From positions 145,556,165 through 145,620,164 of the forward strand of contig NC_051063.1 of assembly GCF_004664715.2 (NCBI RefSeq): 64,000 nt of DNA, written 5' to 3'. The DNA is from Peromyscus leucopus. Its lineage: Eukaryota; Chordata; Mammalia; Rodentia; Cricetidae. Made by a program: the position numbers and the translations under genes. Of the stretch, positions 10,001 through 20,911 are shown in pieces (the first letter of the stretch is position 1; every line of letters starts with the position of its first letter). The notes under the pieces are model-generated. The model was not told the origin of the DNA and did no database searches. It saw only the letters and a list, made by a program, of their open reading frames with translations.

Positions 10001-10790
10001 TATAATGCTCTTAACATACGTTAAAGCGTCTCCCAAGAAAGTCTCATGTCTTCAGTAAAGGTATGTGGTCTAACCATCACCTCCTTACCCGAAGTTAAAA
10101 ATAGTTAATGACTATACTAATGTGATCATGCAGAATTAAGTCAGTTACATGGTGGTAGTGGAAGTTAGAGAAACAGAAGCAAGGTGTGTGGGGGCTAGGG
10201 GGTGGGGCTGCTGAATGGAATACGTGCTGCAACCTCAGATCTGCTTAGATACATAACTTAAAGGAAGACAGTGAAGACAGACCCCACCATTTTCATTCTG
10301 GGCATGCTGGGACTCTAGAGTTAGTATTTAATCACTCTGGGACAAGTCCCATGGCTGGTTTACAATAAAGTTTTATTGGAAACTGGTCACATTCATTTAT
10401 TTACATAACGTCTATGGCTACTTTTGCATTACAAAGAGCCTGGCTTATTTATGACCTCGCCCTTCCCAGAAAACCACAATGATGCCAGTGGATAGAAGCA
10501 GCAGGATAAAACGGAGAAGCCAGTTTAAGAAGACAATTAACTTCGTTCACTTGAATGGATTTGAGATTGTAAAAGAAATTTACATAAAAACGTTCCCTTT
10601 GGAAGTTAGAAATATATCAATACTTCTGAGTGGTTTTATTTTTTTTGGTACTGGGGATGGAACCGCCCTTTTACTAAGGGCATACTGTTTTCATCCTTAC
10701 TTCCAAATACCATTTGAGGCTGGCTAGAGGTCAGCCTGAAACAGGCTGGAGGAAGTGTGTTGATTTCTTCATAGTCTAAAGCAGAGCTCT
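10001..10790. other. Ttc23 intron; possible ancient repeat at 10365-10450
   Basis: Mostly unrecognised. The text 'tttattggaaactggtcacattcatttatttacataacgtctatggctactttt' resembles an old mammalian interspersed repeat, which I cannot name with confidence. Confidence 0.35.
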
Positions 10791-10980
10791 GGGGGCTGGA
10801 GACAAAGCTCAACCACCAAGAGCTCACGCTGCTGTGAGACCCAAACCAGTTCCCAGAACCCACACTTTGATGTTCTCAACCACCTCTCACCCCAGCTCCG
10901 GGGGATCCCATGCCCTCTTCTGGTCTCAAAAGGCCATCTGCACTCATGTGCACATACACACGTAATTCAAATTTTAAAAT
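10791..10980 (+). mobile_element. B2/B3 SINE
   Basis: 'gggggctggagacaaagctcaaccaccaagagctc' head, 'ccatgccctcttctggtctc' middle and 'gcacatacacacgtaattcaaattttaaaat' tail. Confidence 0.75.
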
Positions 10981-11032
10981 CCTTGGGGGGAAAAATCAAA
11001 ATAAAGATTTACAGGCATCAGGAAGGATGCTG

Positions 11033-11402
11033 TCTTAGGGTTTCTATTGCTGTGATGAAGCACCATGACCAAAAATCAAGTTGGGGAAGAAAGGGTTTAT
11101 TCAGCTTATACATCCTTCATCACCAAAGGAAGTCAGGACAGGAACTCAAACAGAGCCGGAACCTGGAAGCAGGAGCTGATGCAGAGGCCATGGAGGAGTG
11201 CTGCTTCCTGGCTTCCTTTCCCTGGCTTGCTCAGCCTGCTTTCTCATAGAACCCAGGACCACCAGCCTAGGGATGGCCTTCCCCATTCATCACTAATTGA
11301 GAAAACAATCTTACAGCTGGATCTCATGGAGGCATTTCTTCAGCTGAGGCTTCTTCCTCTCTTGTGTCAAGCTGACACACACAACCAGCCAGGACAGGTG
11401 TC
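11033..11402 (+). repeat. Mid-repetitive rodent repeat, copy B
   Basis: 'cttagggtttctattgctgtgatgaagcaccatgacc' to 'ctcttgtgtcaagctgacacacacaaccagccaggacag'. Strongly similar to 54158-54548. The 143-codon open stretch at 11065-11496 is repeat-derived and not a gene. Confidence 0.85.
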
Positions 11403-11454
11403 TACTAAGAAAAAGGGAGCTTTTCTTTCCCTTGATTGCTGGGGACGTCTTTCT

Positions 11455-11812
11455 GTATGCTGCGAATATATGTTGTTCCCATTGGTGAATAAATAAGCTG
11501 CTTTGGCCTATGGCAAGGCAGCTTAGAAGCAGGCAGGAAATCCAAGGAGAGAGACAGGTAAGAGAAAGAGTCTGGGGAGAGACGCCAGCCTGCCGCCCAA
11601 TGAACAACATGCCAGCAGACTGGTAACGCCATGGAACACATGGCGAAACATAGATTAATAGAAATGGGTTAATTTAAGATATAAGAGCTAGCTAGCAAGA
11701 GGCCTGCCATAGGCCATACAGTTTGTAAGTAATATTAAGCCTCTGAATAATTATTTTATAAGCAGCTGAGGGACCATGGTGCTGGGTGGGACCAGAGAAA
11801 CTTAATGGCCAC
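11455..11812 (+). mobile_element. Solo LTR, mys-like class II
   Basis: Its landmarks occur in the same order as in the LTRs of the 19185-20911 provirus: 'ggtgaataaataa(a)' polyadenylation-type signal, 'caggcagga', 'catagattaatagaaatgggttaatttaagatataagagc', then 'cctgcca(ta)ggccatacagtttgtaagtaatat'. No internal region follows, so it is a solo LTR. The ends are approximate. Confidence 0.75.
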
Positions 11813-12689
11813 ACTTGATAGCAATATGGAATGGAGGTCAAACAGAGATGGAGGAAGTGCCCAAGGTCCCGGTGTGAGAAAGCTGTAGGGGCTGCTACAC
11901 ATTTCCACTGACTTCCTCACTCTTGGGCAGCCCCTCAAAGCCCATTATCCAAACTGTGCCCAAGTCCCACTACACCGACCCAGTACTGTGCTGCATCCCG
12001 AGATGTTGGCTGGCATTTTAAAAAGTATCTTCTTGCCTTCTGCTTCCTCGTCTGTCCAACCCATGTTGGCTGATGAGATGGCCGTTTCAATAGGTGTTAT
12101 GGTCTAGATAAATAGCCCAGACTATCGTTCAGATGCTGAGATTCAAGAACTTGCACTGTCCCAACTGCCTGTAGGATTCTGGCAACACTAACAACTGATA
12201 ATTCGGTAAAGCTTGATGCCCCCCATCTTTATCACACAGGACTCTTACTACTACTGTGCAGTTTCAGTGAGCAGACAATGCTCTTCCCATTTTATTACTG
12301 CTACTCCTATTTTATTAATGGGGAAATGAAGCTGAGAGAAGCTAAATTACTTGAATAACATCATAGGGCCAGAAACATGACTCCAATCTTTTAATGATTT
12401 GCTAAAATTCTGTATCTTATTGGCTTCCACTCAAAATTTGTTATTTTGGACCTATGAACCCAATGTTAAGCTTTGAAATAGATTTCTCTTTTTATGTTTT
12501 CATGATAAAAAGTGGTTTGCTTCATTCTGCCTCTTAATAACATATCCTTACAACAAAACAAATACACAAACATATATACACGCATATACAGAGTGTTCAT
12601 AGGTAGGATATAACATGGATTTTTTTACTAAAGTATTTTCGTTAAAACTGAGCCATTATTTCAATATTATAAGGCTCTCAAACAAATAA
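11813..12689. other. Ttc23 intron, nothing recognised
   Basis: AT-rich intronic sequence with no clear repeat or exon. Confidence 0.45.
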
Positions 12690-13260
12690 AAATAGAACTA
12701 CCATATGATTCAGCTACACAACTCCTAGGCAGGCATATATCCAAAGGACTCTATATCCTACTACAGAGATATTTGCACATCCAATGTTTACTGTTGCTCT
12801 AGTCACAATAACAAGGATTATCAATGGGATCAGCCTAGATGTCTATCAAAAAATGAATGGATAATAAAAATGTAGTACATGTACACAGTAGGATTTTATT
12901 CACCCACTAACAAAATTTAAATTATGAGACTTGCAGGAAAATGGATGGAACTGGAAAATACTATATTAACCGGGGTAACCCAGGCTAAAAAAGGCAAATA
13001 TTACATGATCTCCCTGTATGTGGATCCTAGCTTTGGGACTGTTATATATGTACATCTAGGAGGAAGTAAGTGGGTAAAGCCAGGAAGTTGCCCAATGGGG
13101 GGGGGCATTGAGGGAGAGAGGTGGGGAGGGTAATAGAACCTATGTGATATGAAAGTAGAAGCTGGATAACTGGAGGGGGGTGGGAAGGGCACCTGGTTGG
13201 GGAAATGGGAGTGAAAAGGAGAACCCATCAAACCTAGGCAAGCATGAAAATGATAGGAGA
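12690..13260 (+). mobile_element. LINE-1 3' end fragment
   Basis: The text 'gaactaccatatgattcagctacac', 'tgtctatcaaaaaatgaatggataataaaaatgtagtacatgtacac' and 'gcaggaaaatggatggaactggaaaatac' is the familiar terminal ORF2/3'UTR sequence of L1, plus strand. It carries several stops. Confidence 0.85.
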
Positions 13261-14357
13261 AAACCTGTTATTTCATAAGCTAATTGAAACAAACGAGCAA
13301 ATAGGAATTTCACATGAAGACCTAGATTTCTGGGGTTTCTGTCTTCTTGGAAAACTCAGAACATCTGTCAACATTAGGCCCAGGCAATAGTCAGCCAGGG
13401 CAAAGAGGTAGCTGTCCCTACAGGCCAGGGACCTCGCGAGCTCTCCAGGGACGCAGCTCCCCATTGGCTCCCGGGCATAGCAGAGTGGTCACCGTTTGTC
13501 ATGGTGCCGCCGTTTCTCTTCGTGTGTGACAGACAGCAAGTTTCTGGTTTTGTCTCTCTTCTGAAGTGAGAGGGATGGAGCGGACACAGAGGGGTGTGAT
13601 TTTCCTGGCCCATGCCACTCAGTCCCCAGATTTCATCTAAGGCACTGTTGGCTCTAGGACACTGCTATGTCACACATCATTTGCGACTTGCCCTTAACTG
13701 CAGCATGTGCTCTAATCTCAGAGACATTTAACTGCCAGCGTAAATGTGTGTTTCTGAACGACAGGAGTCGTGCTACCCGCCTGACTTCCACAAGGATCTG
13801 AATCAGTGACCTTGTTTTAAATACACGTTTTCAGTGTGTCTAGGGCCATGCAGGAACACCGTTAGTTGGAAGACCTCTTCTTCAGTTCACTTACTTTGAG
13901 CTACGCGCTTATCAGCAGCTGTTTTCCCTTTCTTTGTAACAGCCATAGCGGGGGCTTAACTTTTCATGCGAAATCAGCCCCGGCTCCATACACCACCTTC
14001 TCCCTGCCAGCCTTGAACTCAGCTTCACAGGCCTTTCTCGGTCCTAGGCACTCACAACTGCCAGTCAGACTCACCCAATCAATGGATGCTCTTCCTTCTT
14101 CCAGACCTGCCTAGTAGAGTGCTGAGACACACGATAGGCCTCAGATCACAGTGAGCAGAAGAGGCCTGGAGTAGTGGATCTCAGCCTTCCCGTTCCAAGG
14201 GGCAATATTTAAAATAGGTAACAACTAGAAGATCAGGGGATCCACTCATCTGCGTAGGTGGCCACTATGCAAGAACAGGATTTGGAGGATCCCCAGTGTT
14301 CCAGCTGGTAACTTTTTGGTGCTGACTTGTGGGAAGATGTAGGGGGCCTAAGAGAAG
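13261..14357. other. Ttc23 intron, nothing recognised
   Basis: About 1.1 kb of relatively GC-rich, repeat-poor sequence. No splice-flanked open frame convinced me. Confidence 0.45.
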
Positions 14358-14363
14358 AGGGCA

Positions 14364-14815
14364 TGTAGTTGACTGTTATTTTCAGGTGTGTTACTTTTGT
14401 TTATGTTGCATTTGTTTAACTCTGTGAAGCTGTGTTACAGTGCCTGCTGAAACAGTTGGTAGGCTAATCAAGAAGCGACCAATAGCAAGGCAGGAGAACG
14501 GATGGGCGGGGCTGGCAGGAGGGAGAATATACAGAGTAATCTAGGAGAGAGCTTGGAGCCAGAGGAGGAGGAGGACTCCAGGGGTCAGCCACCCAGCTAC
14601 ACAGCGAGCCACAGAGTAAGAGTAAGCTTTACAGAAGTTAGAGAACAGGAGGAGCCCAGAGGCAAAAGGTAGTTGGAATAAGTTAAGGAAAGCTGGCAAG
14701 AAACTAAGCCAGGCTAAGGCTGGGCGTTGATAATGAAGAATAAGCCTCCATGTGTGATTTATTTGGGAGCTGGGTGGTGGACCCCACAAAAGACCAAAGG
14801 CCAACCAACAACAAT
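14364..14815 (+). repeat. 5' LTR of the old provirus
   Basis: Starts TGTAGTTGACTG after the target duplication and is aligned throughout with 17810-18267. A 105-bp block (14607-14711) is identical to 18058-18162, while the flanking parts differ visibly. The right end is uncertain by about 10 bp. Confidence 0.75.
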
Positions 14816-14817
14816 AA

Positions 14818-14838
14818 ATTGGTGTACCAACTTGGGGC
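14818..14838 (+). promoter_or_regulatory. Decayed tRNA-Lys primer-binding site
   Basis: 'tggtgtaccaacttggggc' is a mutated form of the class II primer site TGGCGCCCAACGTGGGGC and sits directly downstream of the LTR. Confidence 0.65.
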
Positions 14839-15345
14839 TGGAATTTCCATCTAGAGCCTGAGAAAGCTGAGCAATAACAAAAAGGGACACGGCTCCTTTA
14901 AGAGTTTCAGCAGGACAGTTTCTGCTTGCTGGTCACTGAGCCATTGAGCAGCTAGTATGTTAAGAACAAAAAAACTAAGTAAAAACGCCTGCCGCAGTGC
15001 AAGCAGTGGCATTCTGGAGCTCTAGGAAGGTTGACTGCAGTTTCCAATCAGACAAACCTCCAAATGGCCTCGAGTTTCATGCTTGGTTTTCAAGACCAGA
15101 GAAGTGGGCGGAGCCATCTGAGGGCCATGTGCACATGGAGAAACCAGGTGTAGGTTAGCAGGTTGAAAGTTTGCTTATGCGGCCAAAAAAGACTAGAGAT
15201 ACGCACTAAAGGAGGTCCAGATGGAAAAAAACTCTAAACAGGTCATAATGTGTTTAACCATATGCATAGGCTTAAGAAAGAAAAAAAGGGTATAGAGTCG
15301 TAGAAATAAATTGTTCAAAAATGGTCTTTAAAGAGAGTAAAAGTA

Positions 15346-15516
15346 GGGCTAGAGAGATGGCTCAGAGGTTAAGAACACTGGCTGTTTTCCAGAGGTCCTG
15401 AGTTCAATTCCCAGCAACCACATGGTGGCTCACAACCACCTGTAATGAGATCTGGTGCCCTCTTCTGGCCTGCAGTCATATATGCTGTATACATAATAAA
15501 TAAATAAATCTTTTTT
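15346..15516 (+). mobile_element. B2 SINE with 19-bp target duplication
   Basis: 'gggctagagagatggctcagaggttaagaacactgg' to '(aaat)n' tail. The 19-bp text 'tttaaagagagtaaaagta' flanks it perfectly at 15327-15345 and 15517-15535, so it inserted into the old provirus recently. Confidence 0.95.
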
Positions 15517-16650
15517 TTTAAAGAGAGTAAAAGTAATATAAAAAGGAAAAAAGCCACATAAAATGGGAGATGTACAGGTAGTTTGGATTCTGTTTGTTAT
15601 TGAGTTGATTTTGAATTTTTTGACTGTTGGAAAGCAAAAGACAGCTGCTAGGACACATGAGATTGTGAACTGGACTGCTAAATTGAACCAACCTAGATAC
15701 TTCAGGGCTATCTTTAAAAAAATAAATCAAAAAATACATTTTTCAAATGGAAATAAAAAATGCTTGGAGTTTTGTTCCCACAGGAGATGAGAGGCTGTGG
15801 ATCCCTTCAGGGTTAATATGGATCAGGTTTGATCAGTCGAGACCTCCTGAGACTTGACAGGTGATATCTATCAACAAAGGTTACTGCTGGTCTTCCCAGG
15901 ACTTGGTCATTATCTCAAATTTTCTCTCTGGGGCCCTAGAGAATCTTCATCCACAGACTGCAGGAAGAAATATGGAGAAAACTATGCCCACATTCCGAAG
16001 AGTTGGGGGGTGTGGGTGGTTTTTGGTTATTTGATGGGTTATGGATGTTTGTTATCATTTAGGGGAATATAGTTTATTGATACAAATTTAAAGTTATTTT
16101 GTTACCCTGTGTATATGTTTCTACATTTGTTTAAAGAATTTTTGTATATTGAAAAGAAGGGGTTTTTTTTTTTTTTTTTTTTTAAGGTTCTATTCTTGTT
16201 TAAGGTATTGTACCGATACAGTTTATTTAAAAACATAAGGTAAAGTTCTAGTTTTTGTGTTAGACCTGGAAGAATGAGGGCAGGATCCTAACAACTGGAT
16301 AATAGCATAAGTAGTATATTATTACAATTTTAAAAAGAAGAAAATAAAACAGCAAACTAGTGATAGGCAAATCTGGAAATTCTCTTTATGCTGGTCCCTG
16401 AGGGCAGGCAGCTGTAAATGCCTGAATGCTAACATTGTCTCCTGTGCAATTAGTGGGCAAGAAGCATGGAGAAGTAACATACCTGGGCATGAAAAAAAAT
16501 TTAAAATAAAGACATAAGAAGTTGTAGTTTTTGAAATGCTATAGGATAGTCAAGAAACATAGATCAGTAGTTAGTCATTTATAACAATCAAATTTGTAGA
16601 TATGTTAGGTATGTTTTCTAGGTTAAATAAATATATTTTAGATATATGGT

Positions 16651-16840
16651 CTTTTTTTTAGATTTATTTATTTATTATGTATACAACATTCTGCCTCCAT
16701 GTAACCTTGCAAGTCAGAAGAGGGCACGAGATCTTATTATAGATGGCTGTGAACCACCACATGGGTGCCGGGAATTGAACTCAGGACCTCTGGAAGAGCA
16801 GTCAGTGCTCTTAACCTCTGAGCCATCTTTACAGCCACTA
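16651..16840 (-). mobile_element. B2/B3 SINE
   Basis: T-rich start, 'gggtgccgggaattgaactcaggacctctggaagagcagtcagtgctcttaacctctgagccatc' in minus orientation. Imperfect flanking repeats (tagatatatggtc / tagatagatgctc). Confidence 0.85.
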
Positions 16841-17046
16841 GATAGATGCTCTTTAAATACGTCAAAGAGCTATAGAATATGGCATTTAAAATGTTTTGTT
16901 AACTTAAGGTTTTTCATGACAATGAGACACATCTGTTCCTGGTAGCACCAATTTACTTCAGAGAAGATGATGGGCATTGAAGACATTCCATATGGAGTTT
17001 GCTTTTGTTGTGGCAAGATTAGCCACTAGGCAAAGAAACTGTTCTT

Positions 17047-17215
17047 TTTTTTTTTTTTTTTTTTTTTGGTTTTTCGAGACAGGGTTTCTCTGTGTAGCTT
17101 TGCGCCTTTTCCTGGAACTCACTTGGTAGCCCAGGCTGGCCTTGAACTCACAAAGATCCGCCTGGCTCTGCCTCCCGAGTGCTGGGATTAAAGGCGTGCG
17201 CCACCACCGCCCGGC
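17047..17215 (-). mobile_element. Young B1 SINE with 14-bp target duplication
   Basis: Near-consensus cricetid-type B1 ('gtagctttgcgccttttcctggaactcacttggtagcccagg'). Perfect flanking repeat 'aagaaactgttctt' at 17033-17046 and 17216-17229. Confidence 0.95.
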
Positions 17216-17299
17216 AAGAAACTGTTCTTGCCTTTGACTGCTGACAGTGTGCTGTGCAGACTGGACATGCAGGACACACAGGAAATAGTCTGTTGAACT

Positions 17300-17460
17300 T
17301 TGCCAAAACAAGGCAAGACAGTCCTTCAAAATTCCTGCTTCACAGAAGAGTCTGCCAGATATTCTGTAGGACACAGAGGAAAGCGACTGATGAACATTGC
17401 CACAAGGCAGGACAGTCCAAAATTCCTGCTTCATAGAAAAGTCTGCCAGATACTCTAGAC
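17300..17460 (+). repeat. Imperfect tandem duplication inside the old provirus
   Basis: Two related segments: 'aggcaagacagtcc..aaaattcctgcttcacagaagagtctgccagatattct' and 'aggcaggacagtccaaaattcctgcttcatagaaaagtctgccagatactct', spaced by about 95 bp. Confidence 0.8.
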
Positions 17461-17809
17461 CTGAGGCTGAAGATGGATGCCCCAACGTTGCAGAGGAACT
17501 TTGGGTGACTTTCCAGGCAGCCAAATGTCTCTGTTGTTAGATAATATTATTTCCTTTTGGGTCTTTGATGGAGTTGAAGACTAAATATTTATAGTTGCAG
17601 TTTTTCTTAATTATGAAAGAAAGTAAACTAGGTGTAAAACTTTGGATTCATTAAGATAGGACAGATAATGCATTATTTTCTCTGACTATGCCAACTACAA
17701 ATGGACAGAATATAGAGAATGCAATCCTTACTTGATAATTGTTATTGTATATAGTTTTACTATGTTTAAGTTAAAACCTTTCACTTTTATTTAGACAAAA
17801 AAGGGGGAA

Positions 17810-18267
17810 TTTAGTAGAATATTTAAAGGCGTGTTACTTTTATTCATGTTGCATTTGTTTAACTCTGCGAAGCTCTATTTCTGTGCCTGTCTAAAACATC
17901 AGATGGGCTAATCAAGAACTGACCAATAGCAAGGCAGGAGAAAAGATAGGTGGGGCTGGCAGGAGAGAGAATATGTAGAGGAAGAAATCTAGGAGGAGAG
18001 AGCTAGGAGCCAGAGAAGGAGAAGGATTCCAGGGGCCAGCCACCCAGCTACACAGCAAGCCACAGAGTAAGAGTAAGCTTTACAGAAGTTAGAGAACAGG
18101 AGGAGCCCAGAGGCAAAAGGTAGTTGGAATAAGTTAAGGAAAGCTGGCAAGAAACTAAGCCAAGCTAAGGCTGGGCATTGATAATTAAGAATAAGCTTCC
18201 ATGTGTGATTGACTGGGGAGCTGGGTGGCAAGCCCCCCAAAAGACCAAAGACCAACCAACAACAATA
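17810..18267 (+). repeat. 3' LTR of the old provirus
   Basis: Follows the polypurine tract and begins tttagtagaatat (TG start mutated). It matches the 5' LTR in order: 'gttgcatttgtttaactctg', 'gaccaatagcaaggcaggag', 'ccacccagctacacagc', and ends '...ccaacaacaata' next to the target duplication. Confidence 0.8.
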
Positions 18268-18289
18268 AGGGCAGGTGTCCTCAGGGCAA

Positions 18290-18560
18290 CGGCTCTTAAG
18301 AAATAACCATCATGATTGTGTCAGAGTATATGAGTTAAAAAAAAACCTGACCCAGATAAAGAAACGGCATTGGGAAATACCACAGACAAACACAAAACAC
18401 TGAGACTAAGTAAAAATAAAACAGAAACTGTGATTAAACCCACAGTAACTCCAGAAACTAAAGGAATAATTTAAAATATTTACACAAGCTTAAGATCTGG
18501 CCCAGGTAGTTCCAGTGGTGAATTCTACCAAGCCATAAAAAAAAAGAAGCAAAGTCAGAC
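18290..18560 (+). mobile_element. Old LINE-1 ORF2 fragment
   Basis: 'aactccagaaactaaaggaataatttaaaatatt' and 'ccagtggtgaattctaccaagcc' resemble L1 ORF2 (the 'ggtgaattctaccaaac' site). Low certainty. Confidence 0.5.
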
Positions 18561-18733
18561 TCACACACTGTGGAGCATTTTGAAAAGCACTATATGAAGT
18601 TATAGACACATGAGACATAGCAAATCAATATCTTTCTGTAAGTATATACTGAACCTCAGATGTAGCAACATAAAGAACCATATACTGTGGCCAAAAAGTT
18701 TATTAAGAGAATGGAAAGTTGGATTAATGTATG

Positions 18734-18892
18734 ATGCCAGGCAGTGGTGGCACACACCCTTAATCCCAGCACCTGGGAGACAAAGGTAGGCAGATGTCTG
18801 TGAGTTCAAAGCCAGCCTGGTCTACAGAGTAAGTTCTAGAATAGCTAGGGCTTCACAGAGAAACCCTGTCTCAAAAACAAAACAAAACAAAA
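18734..18892 (+). mobile_element. B1 SINE
   Basis: 'gccaggcagtggtggcacacacccttaatcccagcacc' to 'gaaaccctgtctcaaaaacaaaac' plus tail. Confidence 0.9.
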
Positions 18893-18990
18893 ATGAGCTA
18901 TGTACTATATTCACAGAGAAGAAAACCACTTCATTGTGATAGATGCAGGGGAAATAGTTTTTTCTTTATTTTTTTTAAAAAAGTGTGTGG

Positions 18991-19178
18991 GAGCCAGGTG
19001 GTGGTGGTAGTGGTGGTGGTGCTGGTGGTGCACGCCTTTAATCTTAGCACTCAGGAGGCAGAGGTAGGTGAATCTCTGTGAGTTTGTGGCCAGCCTGGTC
19101 TACAAAGTGAGTTCCAGGAAAGGCTCCAAAAGCTACACAGAGAAACCCTGTCTCGGGGAAAAAAAAAAAAAAAAAGTG
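18991..19178 (+). mobile_element. B1 SINE with internal (GGT)n expansion
   Basis: The normal B1 'gtggtggcgcac' is expanded to about 12 GGT/GGTGGT units at 18998-19031. The rest is a standard B1 ending 'accctgtctcggggaaaa...'. Flanks share 'aaaaaagtgtg'. The mys-like provirus has inserted immediately downstream. Confidence 0.9.
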
Positions 19179-19184
19179 TGGAAA

Positions 19185-19573
19185 TGCTGTGGGATGGTCT
19201 GTATGTCAAATTGCTCTGATTGATCAATAAATAAAACACTGGTTGGCCAGTGGCCAGGCAGGAAGTAGGTGGGACAAGGAGAGAGGAGAATTCTGGGAAG
19301 CAGAAGGCTGAGGCAGAGAGACACTGCAGCCGCCGCCATGACCAGCAGCATGTGAAGATGCCGGTAAGCCACCAGCCACGTGGCAAGGTATAGATTTATG
19401 GAAATGGATTAATTTAAACTATAAAAACAGTTAGCAAAAAGCCTGCCACGGCCATACAGTTTGTAAGTAATATAAGTCTCTGTGTTTACTTGGTTGGGTC
19501 TGAGCGGCTGTGGGACTGGTGGTTGACAAAGATTTGTCCTGACTGTGGGCAAGGCCGGAAAACTCTAGCTACA
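19185..19573 (+). repeat. 5' LTR (389 bp) of the young provirus
   Basis: TGCTGTGGGATGG ... CTCTAGCTACA. Contains 'caataaataaaac' near 19216. Compared with the 3' LTR, the four differences are at the attgAtc, tataaAaac, gcaaAaag and taagTaat positions. Confidence 0.97.
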
Positions 19574-20522
19574 AATGGCGCCCAACGTGTTGGCAAAAGT
19601 TTCTACCTAAAACCTGAGAAAAGATTCTAAAATGGAGCTAAAAACAGCTTCCTAATTGTCTCTCTCAAATGAGCGGCAGCCTGCCGGTTTGAGCTACTGG
19701 CGGGTTCCTAGCATGCAAGTTCGGTCTGCAGTATGGCGGGAATGAGGCCTCTGCAAGTGGCACATTAAGCTGCATGGTGGATTTAGCCTTTACTAGTACA
19801 AAAAAAAAAAAAAAAGAGGTGTCTGGGCTACTGGGCTACACACTGCTTGGATAAAAGCATAGACCCACGATGGCTCCCAGAGCTGGCAGAAAACGTACTA
19901 CCGCCATGTTGGGAAGCTGAAGTGGGTGGAGCCAGCAGCCACAGCACCATTTCAGGCTTAAAAGGCTGCAGTTTAAAGCAATAGGCTCAAGGTAATATAA
20001 AAAATAAGCCATATAAAGATGGCTACCACACAGAGAATCTGGATTATGTTCTCTTTGATATTTGTAACTGAAGAAAAACATTTGATTACAAAAGCTGTTG
20101 AGTTATGCCAAAATGTATATTTTAAAGGTACCTTGACTTCAAAATGTGGATGTAAGGATATGTTGCTTTGGAAAGGAGGCTCTGTTTTTGTTTCTACAGA
20201 AAGCCAGAGGCTATGGATTTGTTCCAGATTAAGACACATCAGGTTTGACCAGCCAAGACCACCTGAAAGGTCTCTGATGACACCATGGCCCAGATGATGC
20301 AATATCCAGAATCGTTTCAAGGCAACTGGCTCAGACAATACAGCCTCACGGACTACTCCATGATCCTAAAATTTTCTTTGTGTCCCCATAAGATACAGCG
20401 GCCCCCTCCAGCAGGAAGTAGTAAGAGAAGCTACGCCCAAATTCCCAAATATACCAAGCTGGCTTTGGAGATATGTAAAAGTTAAAACCTTCCTTTTTTA
20501 AAAAAAAAAAGAAAAGGGGAAG
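19574..20522 (+). other. Non-coding internal region of the young provirus
   Basis: 949 bp with an A-run (19800-19815), no retroviral motif in any frame, and a final polypurine tract (aaaaaaaaaagaaaaggggaag, ending at 20522). The 20200-20430 part is homologous to 15770-16000 in the old provirus. Confidence 0.85.
19576..19593 (+). promoter_or_regulatory. tRNA-Lys primer-binding site
   Basis: 'tggcgcccaacgtgttgg' starts two bases after the LTR and matches the class II lysine site TGGCGCCCAACGTG over 14 positions. Confidence 0.92.
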
Positions 20523-20911
20523 TGCTGTGGGATGGTCTGTATGTCAAATTGCTCTGATTGGTCAATAAATAAAACACTGGTTGGCCAGTGGCCAGGCAGG
20601 AAGTAGGTGGGACAAGGAGAGAGGAGAATTCTGGGAAGCAGAAGGCTGAGGCAGAGAGACACTGCAGCCGCCGCCATGACCAGCAGCATGTGAAGATGCC
20701 GGTAAGCCACCAGCCACGTGGCAAGGTATAGATTTATGGAAATGGATTAATTTAAACTATAAGAACAGTTAGCAAGAAGCCTGCCACGGCCATACAGTTT
20801 GTAAGCAATATAAGTCTCTGTGTTTACTTGGTTGGGTCTGAGCGGCTGTGGGACTGGTGGTTGACAAAGATTTGTCCTGACTGTGGGCAAGGCCGGAAAA
20901 CTCTAGCTACA
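20523..20911 (+). repeat. 3' LTR (389 bp) of the young provirus
   Basis: Same length as the 5' LTR with four substitutions; ends CTAGCTACA before the TGGAAA repeat. Confidence 0.97.

Larger units (their letters stand above)
14358..18273 (+). mobile_element. Old non-autonomous class II provirus with target duplication
   Basis: A complete LTR-internal-LTR element with 6-bp direct repeats AGGGCA at 14358-14363 and 18268-18273. LTRs lie at 14364-14815 and 17810-18267. The internal part has no gag, pol or env frame. It begins with a decayed tRNA-Lys-type primer site and ends in a polypurine tract (acaaaaaagggggaat, about 17795-17809). Three younger SINEs (15346, 16651 and 17047) have inserted inside. 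The internal text around 15770-16000 is homologous to 20200-20430 of the young provirus ('gaggctgtggat' and 'atcaggtttgatcagtcgagacctcctga' against 'gaggctatggat' and 'atcaggtttgaccagccaagaccacctga'). So the two are related non-coding elements that depend on another element's proteins. This last point is inference. Confidence 0.85.

Noticed and set aside
11065..11496. 143-codon plus-strand open frame
   Set aside because: Lies within a mid-repetitive repeat also present at 54158-54548 and 7093-7500.
16958..17524. 188-codon minus-strand open frame
   Set aside because: Runs through a young B1 SINE and a duplicated non-coding part of the old provirus.
20019..20297. 92-codon frame inside the young provirus
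   Set aside because: No retroviral or other motif, and the related interior of the older provirus has no matching frame.
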